Below are positions 36,070-44,356 of a DNA stretch of 64,000 bases, piece by piece. Origin of the DNA: Rhizobium sp. ZPR4 (lineage in GTDB: Bacteria; Pseudomonadota; Alphaproteobacteria; Rhizobiales; Rhizobiaceae); NCBI RefSeq assembly GCF_040215725.1, contig NZ_CP157968.1, positions 496,001 to 560,000 of the forward strand. The letters run 5' to 3'. Each line of letters opens with the position of its first letter. Position 1 is the stretch's first letter. Under the pieces are notes generated by a model that worked only from the letters and a program-made list of their open reading frames with translations, made no database searches and had not been told where the DNA came from. Position numbers and translations under genes: made by a program.

Positions 36070-36353
36070 TGTCTAGCTCATCCGAAAGCAACGAAAGGGC
36101 CGGCGGACATGCCGCCGACCCTGCGCTACCTGTCATCGCCAGTCGATGGCTGGCATTAGCGGCAGCCCCGAGCTTCGCCCTCATGACCGCACTATCGGCC
36201 TATGGCGCGGACGGCGATATGATCTGCTCGGCCCATGATAGCTCGATGTTTGGTGGGATGGCGCCGATGTATCTGCTCATGGGCCTTTTTCACTGCGGCC
36301 CCTGGCTTAAGCTGCTCGCGAGAGAAGGACATGGCGCTCGTGTGACGGGCTAA
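36069..36353 (+). CDS. Small two-helix membrane protein coupled to the DUF899 gene
   Basis: A 94-residue protein starting at the ATG that overlaps the DUF899 stop by 1 bp. A polar N-terminus (1-30) is followed by two hydrophobic segments (about 33-50 and 66-82; WLALAAAPSFALMTALSAYG and GMAPMYLLMGLFHCGPWLKLL), with ICSAHDSSMFGGM between. No recognised family. The coupling suggests a membrane partner of the DUF899 protein. Confidence 0.7.
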   Translation: MSSSSESNERAGGHAADPALPVIASRWLALAAAPSFALMTALSAYGADGDMICSAHDSSMFGGMAPMYLLMGLFHCGPWLKLLAREGHGARVTG

Positions 36354-36452
36354 AGCAATTCCAGGAAAAGTGCGCAGCAGTTTTCCGTCCGGAATTGCAC
36401 AGGAACAAACAGATAGAGCGGTTTGGCGATTCCGTGAAACGCTGAACCGCTC
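36354..36452 (+). repeat. RIME-like rhizobial intergenic mosaic element
   Basis: A 99-bp element with two palindromic arms. The first is AATTCC-A-GGAAAA against TTTTCC-GTCC-GGAATT (36358-36397). The second is GAGCGGTT (36416-36423) against AACCGCTC (36445-36452). Size, position between genes and double-palindrome design match the RIME family described in Rhizobium. It begins directly after the stop of the small membrane-protein gene and may serve as its mRNA 3' end. A partial copy lies at 14633-14661. Confidence 0.72.
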
Positions 36453-36467
36453 CATGTCCCGGCAACG

Positions 36468-37280
36468 CTAAGCCAGGTTCTTGAGATAGAGCGAGAGCAG
36501 CTGGGTCTGGGAGGAAATGCCGAGCTTGCGATAGACGTTGCGCCGGTGGACCTTCACCGTGCCGGTCGAAATATTAAGCTTCAGGCCGATCGATTCCGAC
36601 GAATGCCCCTGCAGGACGAGCTCGACGATCGCGGTCTCCCGGCTCGTCAGATTGAGATCCCGCCAGACGGCTTCGGCTGGCGGGACGGCCTCGCTCTCGC
36701 CTTTTCTGCGCCGGCTCCTGCCACCGGCCGCCAGTTGCGCATCGAAGCGGGAAGCCAAGCCGGACCAATAATGTCTCACCATGCTTGCAACGAGCGGCTC
36801 GACCTTCTTCAGCGTCATGAATTCCGCCGGCGGGAAAACACCGGTCTTCTCACGTCGCATCAATGAGAGGACGATCGTAACGTTCTCGTCGGCATTGACG
36901 AAAAAGCCGATCTCCTCGGCCAAGCCGGTTTGGACATAATAGGTCCGGTAATACTCGCTGGAAAAGAAGCGATCCGGCGCCAGTTCTCGCATCCTGAGCA
37001 CGCCTTCGCGGCGGCTGCGCGCCGTGTGGTAGAAGGGATCGAGTAGATAAGGGCCGGCCTGATAGAGCGTGACGAAAACGATATGCTCGTCGCGGTCGAA
37101 GGTGCTGTAGAGGTCGATCGGCCGTTCCTTGCCGCGATAGGCGAAGACGACCACATAGTCGAACCGCACAAGCGCCGCCATCATCTGCCGAAAGGTCTCG
37201 CCGAATTCGGAATCCGTCATCGTCGATCGGCCGATCGTCGTGTTGAAGGCAGTAAAAAGCCCCTCAAGGTCGGTGCTCAT
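36468..37280 (-). CDS. LuxR-family transcriptional regulator
   Basis: A 270-residue regulator starting MSTDLEGLF at 37280; the frame open to 37340 adds an unlikely leader. The N-terminal region (about 1-170) has no clear PAS or autoinducer motif (MMAALVRFDYVVVFAYRGKERPIDLYSTFD). The C-terminal LuxR HTH is complete: LNLTSRETAIVELVLQGHSSESIGLKLNISTGTVKVHRRNVYRKLGI. It is divergent from the Pot-type transporter operon, which it most likely controls. Tandem TATATACC elements lie between the two start sites. Confidence 0.88.
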   Translation of the reverse strand: MSTDLEGLFTAFNTTIGRSTMTDSEFGETFRQMMAALVRFDYVVVFAYRGKERPIDLYSTFDRDEHIVFVTLYQAGPYLLDPFYHTARSRREGVLRMRELAPDRFFSSEYYRTYYVQTGLAEEIGFFVNADENVTIVLSLMRREKTGVFPPAEFMTLKKVEPLVASMVRHYWSGLASRFDAQLAAGGRSRRRKGESEAVPPAEAVWRDLNLTSRETAIVELVLQGHSSESIGLKLNISTGTVKVHRRNVYRKLGISSQTQLLSLYLKNLA

Positions 37281-37324
37281 GTGACGGATCCCCTCTGCCG
37301 CCCTGCGCCAACAAGCGCAGCCCC

Positions 37325-37383
37325 TATATATACCTTCCACGAAGTCTTTTGCGCCGAAATACCTCTTTCGGGGTATATACCTC
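37325..37383. promoter_or_regulatory. Candidate LuxR regulator binding elements
   Basis: A palindrome GGTATATACC (37372-37381) and a second TATATACC copy (in CCCCTATATATACCTTCC, about 37322-37338) lie roughly 48 bp apart in the divergent region between the LuxR gene and the transporter operon. Two spaced copies of a dyad element in a divergent promoter suggest regulator binding. Confidence 0.4.
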
Positions 37384-37467
37384 GCAGGAAGCCCAGGCTT
37401 ACTCTTTCCTTAACGACGGTGGCAATAAGGCAGATCAAAGACTGCCGACCAACCGCAGGGAACAGAC

Positions 37468-38559
37468 GTGGCATCCGCTTCAACGAACGATATCGAATTC
37501 CGTTCGGTCACGAAAAACTATGGCGCCGTGACCGCCGTAACGGACATCAATCTCAATGTGCCCAAGGGCGCATTCCTGGCGCTTCTCGGGCCTTCCGGCT
37601 GCGGCAAGACGACGTGCCTGCGCATGATCGGCGGCTTCGAACAGCCGAGCGAAGGCACCGTGCTGATCGATGGGCGCGAGATGAACGGCGTGCCCGCTTA
37701 CCGGCGCCCGGTCAACATGGTGTTCCAGCACTATGCGCTGTTTCCACATTTCAACGTCGAGCAGAACGTTGCTTATGGGCTGAAGCAGATGCGTCCGAAG
37801 ATCAAGTCGGCCGAGGTCGAGCGCCGCGTCGCCGAAGCGCTCGAGATGGTACGGCTCGGTGGCTTTGCCAAGCGGCGTATCCACGAAATGTCGGGCGGCC
37901 AACAGCAGCGCGTCGCGCTGGCGCGCGCCATCGTCAACCGTCCTTCCGTGCTCCTGCTCGACGAACCGCTTGCCGCGCTCGACAAGAAGCTGCGCTCGGC
38001 CATGCAAATCGAGCTTCAGACGCTGCAGCGCGAACTCGGCATCACCTTCGTTCTCGTCACCCATGACCAGGAAGAGGCGCTGTCGATGGCCGATATCGTC
38101 TGCGTGATGAGCGCCGGCCGTATCCGGCAGCTTGGCACGCCTCAGGAGGTCTACGACCGTCCCGCCGATCTCTTCGTCGCCGATTTCGTCGGCAAGACGA
38201 ACCGCATAGAAGCGACGATGGAAGCCGATGGCGAGACGCTTCGCCTTGCGGACGGCTCGGTCCTTTCGGCTGGCAAGCGGCTGGCACCGGGAGCGGCGAT
38301 CGCAGCGCTCCGCCCGGAAGCAATCCATCTCAGTCGCGGTGCGGTCGCTTCGGGCATGTCCTTCAAGGGCACGGTGACGCATCGCATCTTCCTGGGCTCG
38401 TCGGCCGAATATGCGGTCACCGTCCCCGGGCTTGGTGATTTCCTGATTACCTCAGATCGCCGCAGCATGAACGAAAGCGATCTCGTGGGTCCGGGCGAAG
38501 ATGTCTTCCTCGGCTTCGACCCCAAAGCCTTACACGTCTTTCCAGCATCGAATGCATAA
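37468..38559 (+). CDS. Polyamine/opine-type ABC transporter ATP-binding protein (PotA-like)
   Basis: A complete 363-residue PotA-class ATPase: Walker A GPSGCGKTT (about 38-46), Q-loop NMVFQHYALFPHF, signature [15 protein letters not shown], Walker B VLLLDEPLAALDKKLR, H-loop VTHDQEEALSMAD. A TOBE-type C-terminal regulatory domain covers about 245-363. It is the first gene of a five-gene operon with a binding protein, two permeases and an SDR. It resembles the partial ATPase at the left window edge but is a distinct gene. Confidence 0.92.
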   Translation: MASASTNDIEFRSVTKNYGAVTAVTDINLNVPKGAFLALLGPSGCGKTTCLRMIGGFEQPSEGTVLIDGREMNGVPAYRRPVNMVFQHYALFPHFNVEQNVAYGLKQMRPKIKSAEVERRVAEALEMVRLGGFAKRRIHEMSGGQQQRVALARAIVNRPSVLLLDEPLAALDKKLRSAMQIELQTLQRELGITFVLVTHDQEEALSMADIVCVMSAGRIRQLGTPQEVYDRPADLFVADFVGKTNRIEATMEADGETLRLADGSVLSAGKRLAPGAAIAALRPEAIHLSRGAVASGMSFKGTVTHRIFLGSSAEYAVTVPGLGDFLITSDRRSMNESDLVGPGEDVFLGFDPKALHVFPASNA

Positions 38560-38581
38560 GCCAAAACAAGGGAACAGCATC

Positions 38582-39745
38582 ATGAGCAAGGATTATAAGG
38601 ACAATCTCCCCATCTCCGCCGAAGGCTTCATGGATGAGTTCATGCGCCTGAAGCGCGGCTCCGTCAGCCGTCGTCACTTCCTGAATATCACCGGCCTCGG
38701 CCTTGCGACCGCGGTTCTGTCGCGCGTCCCGGGCGCACTGTCGACGCCGGCCTATGCAGCCGGCGAGCTCGGCACGCAAATGTCGATCGCCACCTGGCCG
38801 AACTATCACGACCCGGCAACCTTCGAGAACTTCAAGGCGGCAACCGGCGTCGCCGTCGAGGTCAATGTATTCGGCTCGAACGAGGAAATGCTCGCCAAGC
38901 TACAGGCGGGTGCCTCAGGCTGGTCGCTGTTCGTACCGACCAACTACACGATTTCGACCTATCATAAGCTCGGCCTCATCGAAGAACTCGATCTCTCCAA
39001 GATCCCGAACTTCAGCCAGACAACGGAAAGCCCGCGCTTCACCAAGGAAGGGCAGATCGACGGCAAGACCTATGCCGTGCCGAAGAACTGGGGCACGACG
39101 GGCTTTTCCGTGAACACCAAGAAGATCAAGACAAAGCTTGCGAGCTGGAAGGACTTTTTCGAGGTGGCGCAGACAGAGGCCGATGGTCGCGCCATGGTAC
39201 ACGACTATCAGCTGACAACCATTGGCAGCGCGCTGGTCTCTCTCGGCTACGACTTCAACTCGATCAAGCAGGACGAGCTTGCCAAGGCAGAGCAACTGCT
39301 GATCAAGGTCAAGCCTCATCTCTTCGCCATCAATTCCGACTACCAGCCGTCAATGCGCTCAACCGACGCCTGGCTGACCATGTGCTGGACCAATGACGGT
39401 GCGCAGCTCAATCGCGACATGCCCGAACTAGCCTATGTGCTCGGCACGGACGGCGGTGAAATCTGGACCGACTATTATGCGATCCCGAAGGATGCGCCGA
39501 ACAAGGCGGCCGGCTACGCCCTGCTCAACTATCTCATGGACCCGAAGAACGCGGTGAAGGAGCATATCGCCAACGGCGCGCCGACCACCGACAGCCGCGT
39601 CATCGAGCTCCTGCCCAAAGAGATCACGTCGAACAAGATCGTCTATCCGGATGAGGCCGCGCTGACACCGCTCGAATTCGGTGCAGCAGTCACGCTCACC
39701 GATCCGAGCCGCGCCGAGCTGATGGCCCGCTTCAAGTCGGCCTGA
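38582..39745 (+). CDS. Periplasmic binding protein, PotD/PotF-like, with Tat-type signal
   Basis: A 387-residue solute-binding protein. The N-terminus carries SRRHFLNITGLGLATAVLS, a twin-arginine signal (about 28-55). The mature part begins GELGTQMSIATWPNYHDPATFENF, the strand pattern of PotD/PotF. Later blocks are YAVPKNWGTTGFSVNTKK, GEIWTDYYAIPKDAPNKAAGYALLNYLMDP and ITSNKIVYPDEAAL. The ligand is an amine or amino-acid derivative; the surrounding catabolic genes make hydroxyproline or related betaines possible, but this is inference. A strong hairpin follows the stop. Confidence 0.9.
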   Translation: MSKDYKDNLPISAEGFMDEFMRLKRGSVSRRHFLNITGLGLATAVLSRVPGALSTPAYAAGELGTQMSIATWPNYHDPATFENFKAATGVAVEVNVFGSNEEMLAKLQAGASGWSLFVPTNYTISTYHKLGLIEELDLSKIPNFSQTTESPRFTKEGQIDGKTYAVPKNWGTTGFSVNTKKIKTKLASWKDFFEVAQTEADGRAMVHDYQLTTIGSALVSLGYDFNSIKQDELAKAEQLLIKVKPHLFAINSDYQPSMRSTDAWLTMCWTNDGAQLNRDMPELAYVLGTDGGEIWTDYYAIPKDAPNKAAGYALLNYLMDPKNAVKEHIANGAPTTDSRVIELLPKEITSNKIVYPDEAALTPLEFGAAVTLTDPSRAELMARFKSA

Positions 39746-39761
39746 TCGGCTTCGCTTAACT

Positions 39762-39793
39762 CCGGCCCCTGTCGCCATGGCGGCAAGGGCCGG
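39762..39793 (+). repeat. Intra-operon hairpin after the binding-protein gene
   Basis: CCGGCCC (39762-39768) pairs with GGGCCGG (39787-39793), with an inner CGCC/GGCG pair. There is no U-run. Hairpins at this position commonly protect the abundant binding-protein transcript and lower expression of the permeases. Confidence 0.5.
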
Positions 39794-39829
39794 CCTCGCG
39801 CTTAGAACCGGCGGATAAAGAACTTTTCG

Positions 39830-40696
39830 ATGCCCCTTAACCCTGCCACCAAACGGCGCCTCGTCACCGCTGCCCTTGTCGGGCCGGCAAGCATCTGGCT
39901 GTTCGTTTTCCTAGTGCTGCCCTTCATCGCCATCATCATCTTCGCCTTTGGCGAGCGTGCACCTGAGGGCGGCTATCAGGCCGCCTTTACTTTCGCGCAA
40001 TTCGCCAACCTTGGCTCGCGCTCGGCCGCCTTCGTCAATACGCTCATCCTTGCGCCGATCGGTGCCGCCGCCTGCCTGCTCGTAGCCTATCCGGTGGCCT
40101 ATTATCTCGCCGTCAAGGCGAGCCCGCAGCGCCGCCTCCTGCTCGTTTCTCTTGTTGTCGTGCCCTTCTGGACGAGTCTCCTGGTGCGCACATACGCCTG
40201 GATGTATCTGCTCGGCGCGCGCGGTATCCCGCATCTGCTTGAATTCGTCGGCATCGAGAACGTCAGGCTCATCAATACGCCCGGTGCCGTTCTGCTTGGC
40301 ATCGTCTACGGCTATCTGCCGCTGATGATCATGCCGATCTTTGTCAGCCTCGAAAAACTCGATCGCCGACTGCTCGAGGCATCAGCCGACCTCGGCGCCA
40401 GACCCGTCTCGACCTTCTTCGGCATTACGCTGCCGCTGTCCTTGCCCGGCGTCATGACCGGCGTCGCCTTGGTGACGATCCTGCTCCTCGGGGAATATCT
40501 GATCCCGCAGTTGCTGGGCGGCGGCAAGGTGTTCTTCATCGGCAATGCACTTGTCGACCTCTTCCTGCAATCACGCAACTGGCCGTTCGGATCGGCGATC
40601 GCCGTGACGCTCGTTGCCGTCGTCGTCATCGTGCTGCTGGTTGCCATGCGCATCGCCTGGCGCGTTGCTGGCACCCGCCAGGTGGATCTCGTCTGA
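39830..40696 (+). CDS. ABC permease, PotB-like
   Basis: A 288-residue permease with six predicted helices and the cytoplasmic EAA-type loop LEASADLGARPVSTFFGITLPLSLPGVMTG, as in PotB. The first helix is ASIWLFVFLVLPFIAIIIFAFG. The stop overlaps the next permease start by 1 bp. It forms the heterodimeric channel with the PotC-like subunit. Confidence 0.92.
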   Translation: MPLNPATKRRLVTAALVGPASIWLFVFLVLPFIAIIIFAFGERAPEGGYQAAFTFAQFANLGSRSAAFVNTLILAPIGAAACLLVAYPVAYYLAVKASPQRRLLLVSLVVVPFWTSLLVRTYAWMYLLGARGIPHLLEFVGIENVRLINTPGAVLLGIVYGYLPLMIMPIFVSLEKLDRRLLEASADLGARPVSTFFGITLPLSLPGVMTGVALVTILLLGEYLIPQLLGGGKVFFIGNALVDLFLQSRNWPFGSAIAVTLVAVVVIVLLVAMRIAWRVAGTRQVDLV

Positions 40697-41508
40697 TGCG
40701 CGCGCTCGTTACTTTCGTCTATCTGTTCCTCTACACACCGATAGCGCTCGTCGTCCTGTTCTCGTTCAATGCGGGTCGCAATGCCAGCGAGTTCACCGGC
40801 TTTTCGACGCAGTGGTACGGGCGGGCACTGTCGAACACCTTCCTGATGGAAGCCCTGCAGAACAGCCTTATCATCGCCTTTACCAGTGCGGCACTCGCGG
40901 CAATCTTCGGCACCATGGCCGCAATCGGCCTGGAGCGGCTCGGTCCTCGCGCCCGTGCCGTCTTTGACGGGCTCTTTGCTGCGGCGATCGTCGTGCCGGG
41001 TGTCGTTATCGGCATTGCGACGCTGGTGGCACTGGTCGAGGTTTTCGGCATCATCAACCCGCTGATCGCGGCCGTCTGGCCCGGCGATCAGCCGCCTAAA
41101 TTCGCACTCGGCTATGGCTCGATCATCGCCGCACACGGGCTCTTCACCATGGCGCTGGTGACGATGATCGTGAAAGCGCGTATCGCAAGCCTCGGCCGCG
41201 ATATCGTCGAGGCGTCGAGCGATCTTTACGCGACGCCGTTGACCACCTTCCGGCAGATCGTGCTGCCGCAGATCATGCCGTCGATCCTCGCCGGCTTCCT
41301 GCTCGCCTTCACCTTCTCCTTCGACGATTTCATCATCGCCTTCTTCGTCGCGGGATCGAACACCACGCTGCCGATCTATGTCTTCGCCTCGATCCGTCGC
41401 GGCGTCACGCCGGAGATCAACGCGATCGCAACCATGGTGCTGATCGCATCGCTCTTCCTCATTTTCATCGCGCGTTTCCTGATGCGTGAAAAGACAACGA
41501 CAAACTGA
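40696..41508 (+). CDS. ABC permease, PotC-like
   Basis: A 270-residue permease with six helices and the EAA loop VEASSDLYATPLTTFRQIVLPQIMPSILAG. The end is a single membrane helix followed by a basic tail (RFLMREKTTTN). Start overlaps the PotB-like stop. The SDR gene follows after 13 bp, so transporter and oxidoreductase are one transcription unit. Confidence 0.92.
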   Translation: MRALVTFVYLFLYTPIALVVLFSFNAGRNASEFTGFSTQWYGRALSNTFLMEALQNSLIIAFTSAALAAIFGTMAAIGLERLGPRARAVFDGLFAAAIVVPGVVIGIATLVALVEVFGIINPLIAAVWPGDQPPKFALGYGSIIAAHGLFTMALVTMIVKARIASLGRDIVEASSDLYATPLTTFRQIVLPQIMPSILAGFLLAFTFSFDDFIIAFFVAGSNTTLPIYVFASIRRGVTPEINAIATMVLIASLFLIFIARFLMREKTTTN

Positions 41509-41521
41509 CCAGGGAAAACAC

Positions 41522-42283
41522 ATGATACTCAAGGATCGGGTCGCAATCGTCACCGGAGCTGGCTCCGGCATCGGCCGCGCCGGCGCGCTGATCATGGCGC
41601 GCGAAGGCGCGCATGTGATCGTCGCTGACATCGATTTGGCAAATGCCGAAGAGACGGTGCGCCAGATCGCGGCTGCCGGCGGCAGCGCCGAAAGCCTGGT
41701 TGTCGATGTCACGAACGATCAGGCGCTTGAGGCAGGCATTGCAGCGATTGCAGCGAAGCACGGCCGTATCGATATCCTGCACAATCACGCGGGATCGCAG
41801 GTGGCAGGCAGTTTGGAAGACGTCGCAATCGCGGGCTTCGACACATCCTGGAACCTGAACGTCCGCGCACATTTCATGGCCTCGCGCTTCGTCATGCCAA
41901 TCATGAAAAAGGCCGGCAAGGGCGTAATCCTCAACACCTCGTCGTCATCGGGCGTCCTCTATGATCGCGAGATGATCGCCTATACCACCTCCAAGCACGC
42001 GGTCATCGCCATGACCAAGCAGATGGCGGGCGACTATGCCCGCTTCGGCATCCGCGTCAACGCGCTCTGCCCCGGCTGGGTCGACACGCCCTTCAATGCG
42101 CCGTTCATCGCGCAAATGGGCGGACGCAGCGCCATCGAAAGCTATATCGCCGAGAAGGTGCCGTTTGGGCGCTGGGCCGACGTTTTGGAGATCGCCGAGC
42201 CGATCCTCTTCCTTGTTTCGGATCGCTCGTCTTACATGACGGGCCAAATCCTCGTGGTCGATGGCGGCGAAACGGTCGTCTAG
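41522..42283 (+). CDS. SDR-family oxidoreductase
   Basis: A 253-residue classical short-chain dehydrogenase. Cofactor motif TGAGSGIG (11-18), VADIDLA after strand 2 (Asp favours NAD), HNHAG at 87-91 (NNAG variant), Ser in NTSSSSG (about 138-144) and YTTSK with Y154 and K158. C-terminal GQILVVDGG. It is in the transporter operon, so it probably oxidises a hydroxyl of the imported compound or of a product from the neighbouring cluster. Convergent with the GntR gene. Confidence 0.92.
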   Translation: MILKDRVAIVTGAGSGIGRAGALIMAREGAHVIVADIDLANAEETVRQIAAAGGSAESLVVDVTNDQALEAGIAAIAAKHGRIDILHNHAGSQVAGSLEDVAIAGFDTSWNLNVRAHFMASRFVMPIMKKAGKGVILNTSSSSGVLYDREMIAYTTSKHAVIAMTKQMAGDYARFGIRVNALCPGWVDTPFNAPFIAQMGGRSAIESYIAEKVPFGRWADVLEIAEPILFLVSDRSSYMTGQILVVDGGETVV

Positions 42284-42321
42284 CCTATGGCGTGATCGAA
42301 AGCGGATACTGCGGGCCGCCG

Positions 42322-42996
42322 TCAGCGCCGCTTGGCGGGAAGGTGGTGCAATAGCGACTGGCACGCCTGCATGATGTGATCGGTCAAAAAAGCGGCTGCC
42401 TTTTCCACGTCGCCGGTTTTGCAGATCGCCAGCAATTCGCGATGCTCGCGGTCGGCTGTTTCCTTGCCGTGCGACAAGGTGAGCTGGACCCGCAAGTAGC
42501 GTTCGAGCCGGTCGTTGACGGAGCGAATCGTGCTGACCAGATAAGGCCTCTGCGCGTCTTCGTAGAGGCAGCTGTGAAATTGCCAGTTCAACTCCGACCA
42601 GCGCGCAGCGTCCGCCTCCCCCGCAAAGGCGTCGCAATAACCCTGCGCCTTCTCGAAGGTCGCCTCCGTCATGAAGGGCACGGAAAGCCTCAGCGCATTC
42701 GATTCCAGAATGGCGCGGACTTCGAAGATCTGCGCGATCTCAGGCTCCGAAACCCTGGTGACGATCGCCCCTTTGTTGCGATGGAATTCCACCAGCCCTT
42801 CTGCCTCAAGGCGCTTCAGCGCCTCGCGGACCGGGATCTTGCTGACATTGAAGAGACGCGCGACATCGTCCTGACGGATCGGCTCGCCTTCGTCGAGGGA
42901 ACCGTCGGCGATCGAATCCCGGATGAATTTCAGGATCACGTCGGATGTGCTCGGCGCCTTTCCCAGATTGGGTATCTCTTCGACATTAAGAGGCAT
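42322..42996 (-). CDS. GntR-family regulator (FadR/FCD subfamily)
   Basis: A 224-residue GntR regulator. The winged HTH at about 15-80 contains LDEGEPIRQDDVARLFNVSKIPVREALKRLEAEGLVEF. The FCD all-helical effector domain (about 90-215) has HSCLYEDAQRPYLVSTIRSVNDRLERYLR. It is divergent from the racemase-family gene. The region between contains a perfect 19-bp inverted repeat with GntR-type GTATAC cores. Probably a repressor relieved by a hydroxyproline-pathway metabolite. Confidence 0.92.
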   Translation of the reverse strand: MPLNVEEIPNLGKAPSTSDVILKFIRDSIADGSLDEGEPIRQDDVARLFNVSKIPVREALKRLEAEGLVEFHRNKGAIVTRVSEPEIAQIFEVRAILESNALRLSVPFMTEATFEKAQGYCDAFAGEADAARWSELNWQFHSCLYEDAQRPYLVSTIRSVNDRLERYLRVQLTLSHGKETADREHRELLAICKTGDVEKAAAFLTDHIMQACQSLLHHLPAKRR

Positions 42997-43113
42997 TCAG
43001 TCGTTATTCCCCGGAGACGGCAAAAGCTGATCGAAGCTTGGCGCCGCGATATGCTTTCAATATCTTGATCTTCCTGAACGGCGCAAGATGCGCCATGCAC
43101 CTTGACCGGCACC

Positions 43114-43162
43114 CAAGATCGTATACGTTATCTGAAATTATAGGATAACGTATACGATCTTG
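43114..43162. promoter_or_regulatory. Perfect double operator for the GntR regulator
   Basis: CAAGATCGTATACGTTATC (43114-43132) and its exact reverse complement (43144-43162) flank an 11-bp AT spacer. Each arm itself has a CGTATACG dyad, the shape of FCD-type GntR operators, giving two sites whose centres are about 30 bp apart. It lies between the divergent GntR and racemase-family genes. Confidence 0.75.
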
Positions 43163-43233
43163 AAATTGCGTTGGTGATCGTTTGATCAAGTTTGACTATT
43201 CACCACATGGGAATCCGGAGGACCGAAACAGAG

Positions 43234-44262
43234 ATGCGCACATCGAAAGTCGTTCATGTTGTCAGTTGCCACGCCGAGGGAGAAGTCGGCGATGTCATCG
43301 TCGGCGGGGTTGCCCCTCCTCCCGGCGCGACCGTTTGGGAGCAGTCGCGCTGGATCGCCGAGGACGAAACCTTGAGGAATTTCGTTCTGAACGAGCCGCG
43401 CGGCGGCGTTTTCCGCCACGTCAACCTGCTGGTTCCGCCGAAAAACCCCGAAGCGCAGATGGCCTGGATCATCATGGAGCCGGCCGACACGCCGCCCATG
43501 TCCGGATCGAACTCGATCTGCGTTTCCACCGTTCTGCTCGACACCGGCATCATCCCGATGCAAGAGCCGATCACGCGTATGGTGCTGGAGGCGCCGGGCG
43601 GTCTCATTGAAGTGAAAGCGGAGTGCCGCAACGGCAAGGCTGAGCGCATTCATGTGCGCAATGTCCCGTCCTTTGCCGACAAGCTCGATACGAAGCTGGA
43701 AGTCGAAGGCATCGGCACGATCACGGTGGATACCGCCTACGGCGGCGATAGTTTCGTGCTCGTGGATGCGGCGTCGATTGGCGTGAGCCTTCAGCCCGAC
43801 CAGGCACGCGACATCGCCCGGCTCGGCGTGAAAATTACCGAAGCAGCCAATGAACAGCTCGGTTTCCGCCATCCCGTCAACGACTGGAACCACATCTCCT
43901 TTTGCCAGATCACCGATCCCGTGCAGATGAAGGATGGCGTTTTGTGGGGGAAGAACGCCGTCGCGATCCGCCCCGGCAAGATCGATCGATCGCCGACCGG
44001 CACCGGATGCTCGGCGCGCATGGCCGTTCTGCACGCAAAGGGTCAGATGAAGGTCGGCGATCGCTTCGTCGGGACGTCGCTCATCGATACGGAATTCCAT
44101 TGCAGCATCGACGGCGCCGTCGATCTCAACGGCAAATCCGCGATCAGCCCGATCATATCAGGCCGCGCCTGGGTCATCGGCACACATCAGCTGATGGTCG
44201 ACCCGGATGACCCCTTCCCGGCCGGCTATCGGCTGTCGGACACCTGGCCGATGGATGATTGA
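43234..44262 (+). CDS. Proline racemase/hydroxyproline epimerase-dehydratase family enzyme with Ser/Thr in place of Cys/Cys
   Basis: A 342-residue protein using the ATG at 43234 ([20 protein letters not shown]); GGAGG lies 12 nt before it, and another ATG is at 43207. The fold is that of proline racemase: [34 protein letters not shown] and [14 protein letters not shown]. In racemases and 4-Hyp epimerases the two catalytic bases are Cys in MCGH and SPCGTG. Here they are Ser90 (MSGS) and Thr255 (SPTGTG). Thr at the second site is known from trans-3-hydroxy-L-proline dehydratases, while Ser at the first and loss of the following His are unusual. With an AcnX dehydratase and a reductase alongside, dehydration of trans-3-hydroxyproline is the best guess. 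Confidence 0.82.
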   Translation: MRTSKVVHVVSCHAEGEVGDVIVGGVAPPPGATVWEQSRWIAEDETLRNFVLNEPRGGVFRHVNLLVPPKNPEAQMAWIIMEPADTPPMSGSNSICVSTVLLDTGIIPMQEPITRMVLEAPGGLIEVKAECRNGKAERIHVRNVPSFADKLDTKLEVEGIGTITVDTAYGGDSFVLVDAASIGVSLQPDQARDIARLGVKITEAANEQLGFRHPVNDWNHISFCQITDPVQMKDGVLWGKNAVAIRPGKIDRSPTGTGCSARMAVLHAKGQMKVGDRFVGTSLIDTEFHCSIDGAVDLNGKSAISPIISGRAWVIGTHQLMVDPDDPFPAGYRLSDTWPMDD

Positions 44263-44277
44263 ACGGGAAATATTGCT

Positions 44278-44307
44278 GCGGAAGGCATTTACCAGAATGT
44301 GTTCCGC
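44278..44307. terminator. Hairpin between convergent racemase-family and acnX genes
   Basis: GCGGAA-GG-CATT-TACCAG-AATG-TG-TTCCGC forms a 10-bp stem with one internal 2x2 mismatch, 15 bp after the racemase-family stop. It has no U-run on either strand; a weak shared terminator or mRNA 3' structure. Confidence 0.35.
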
Positions 44308-44356
44308 AAATCTGAATGAGGACATTTTTGCGCCGGATCATCCGACGCTGATTTCC

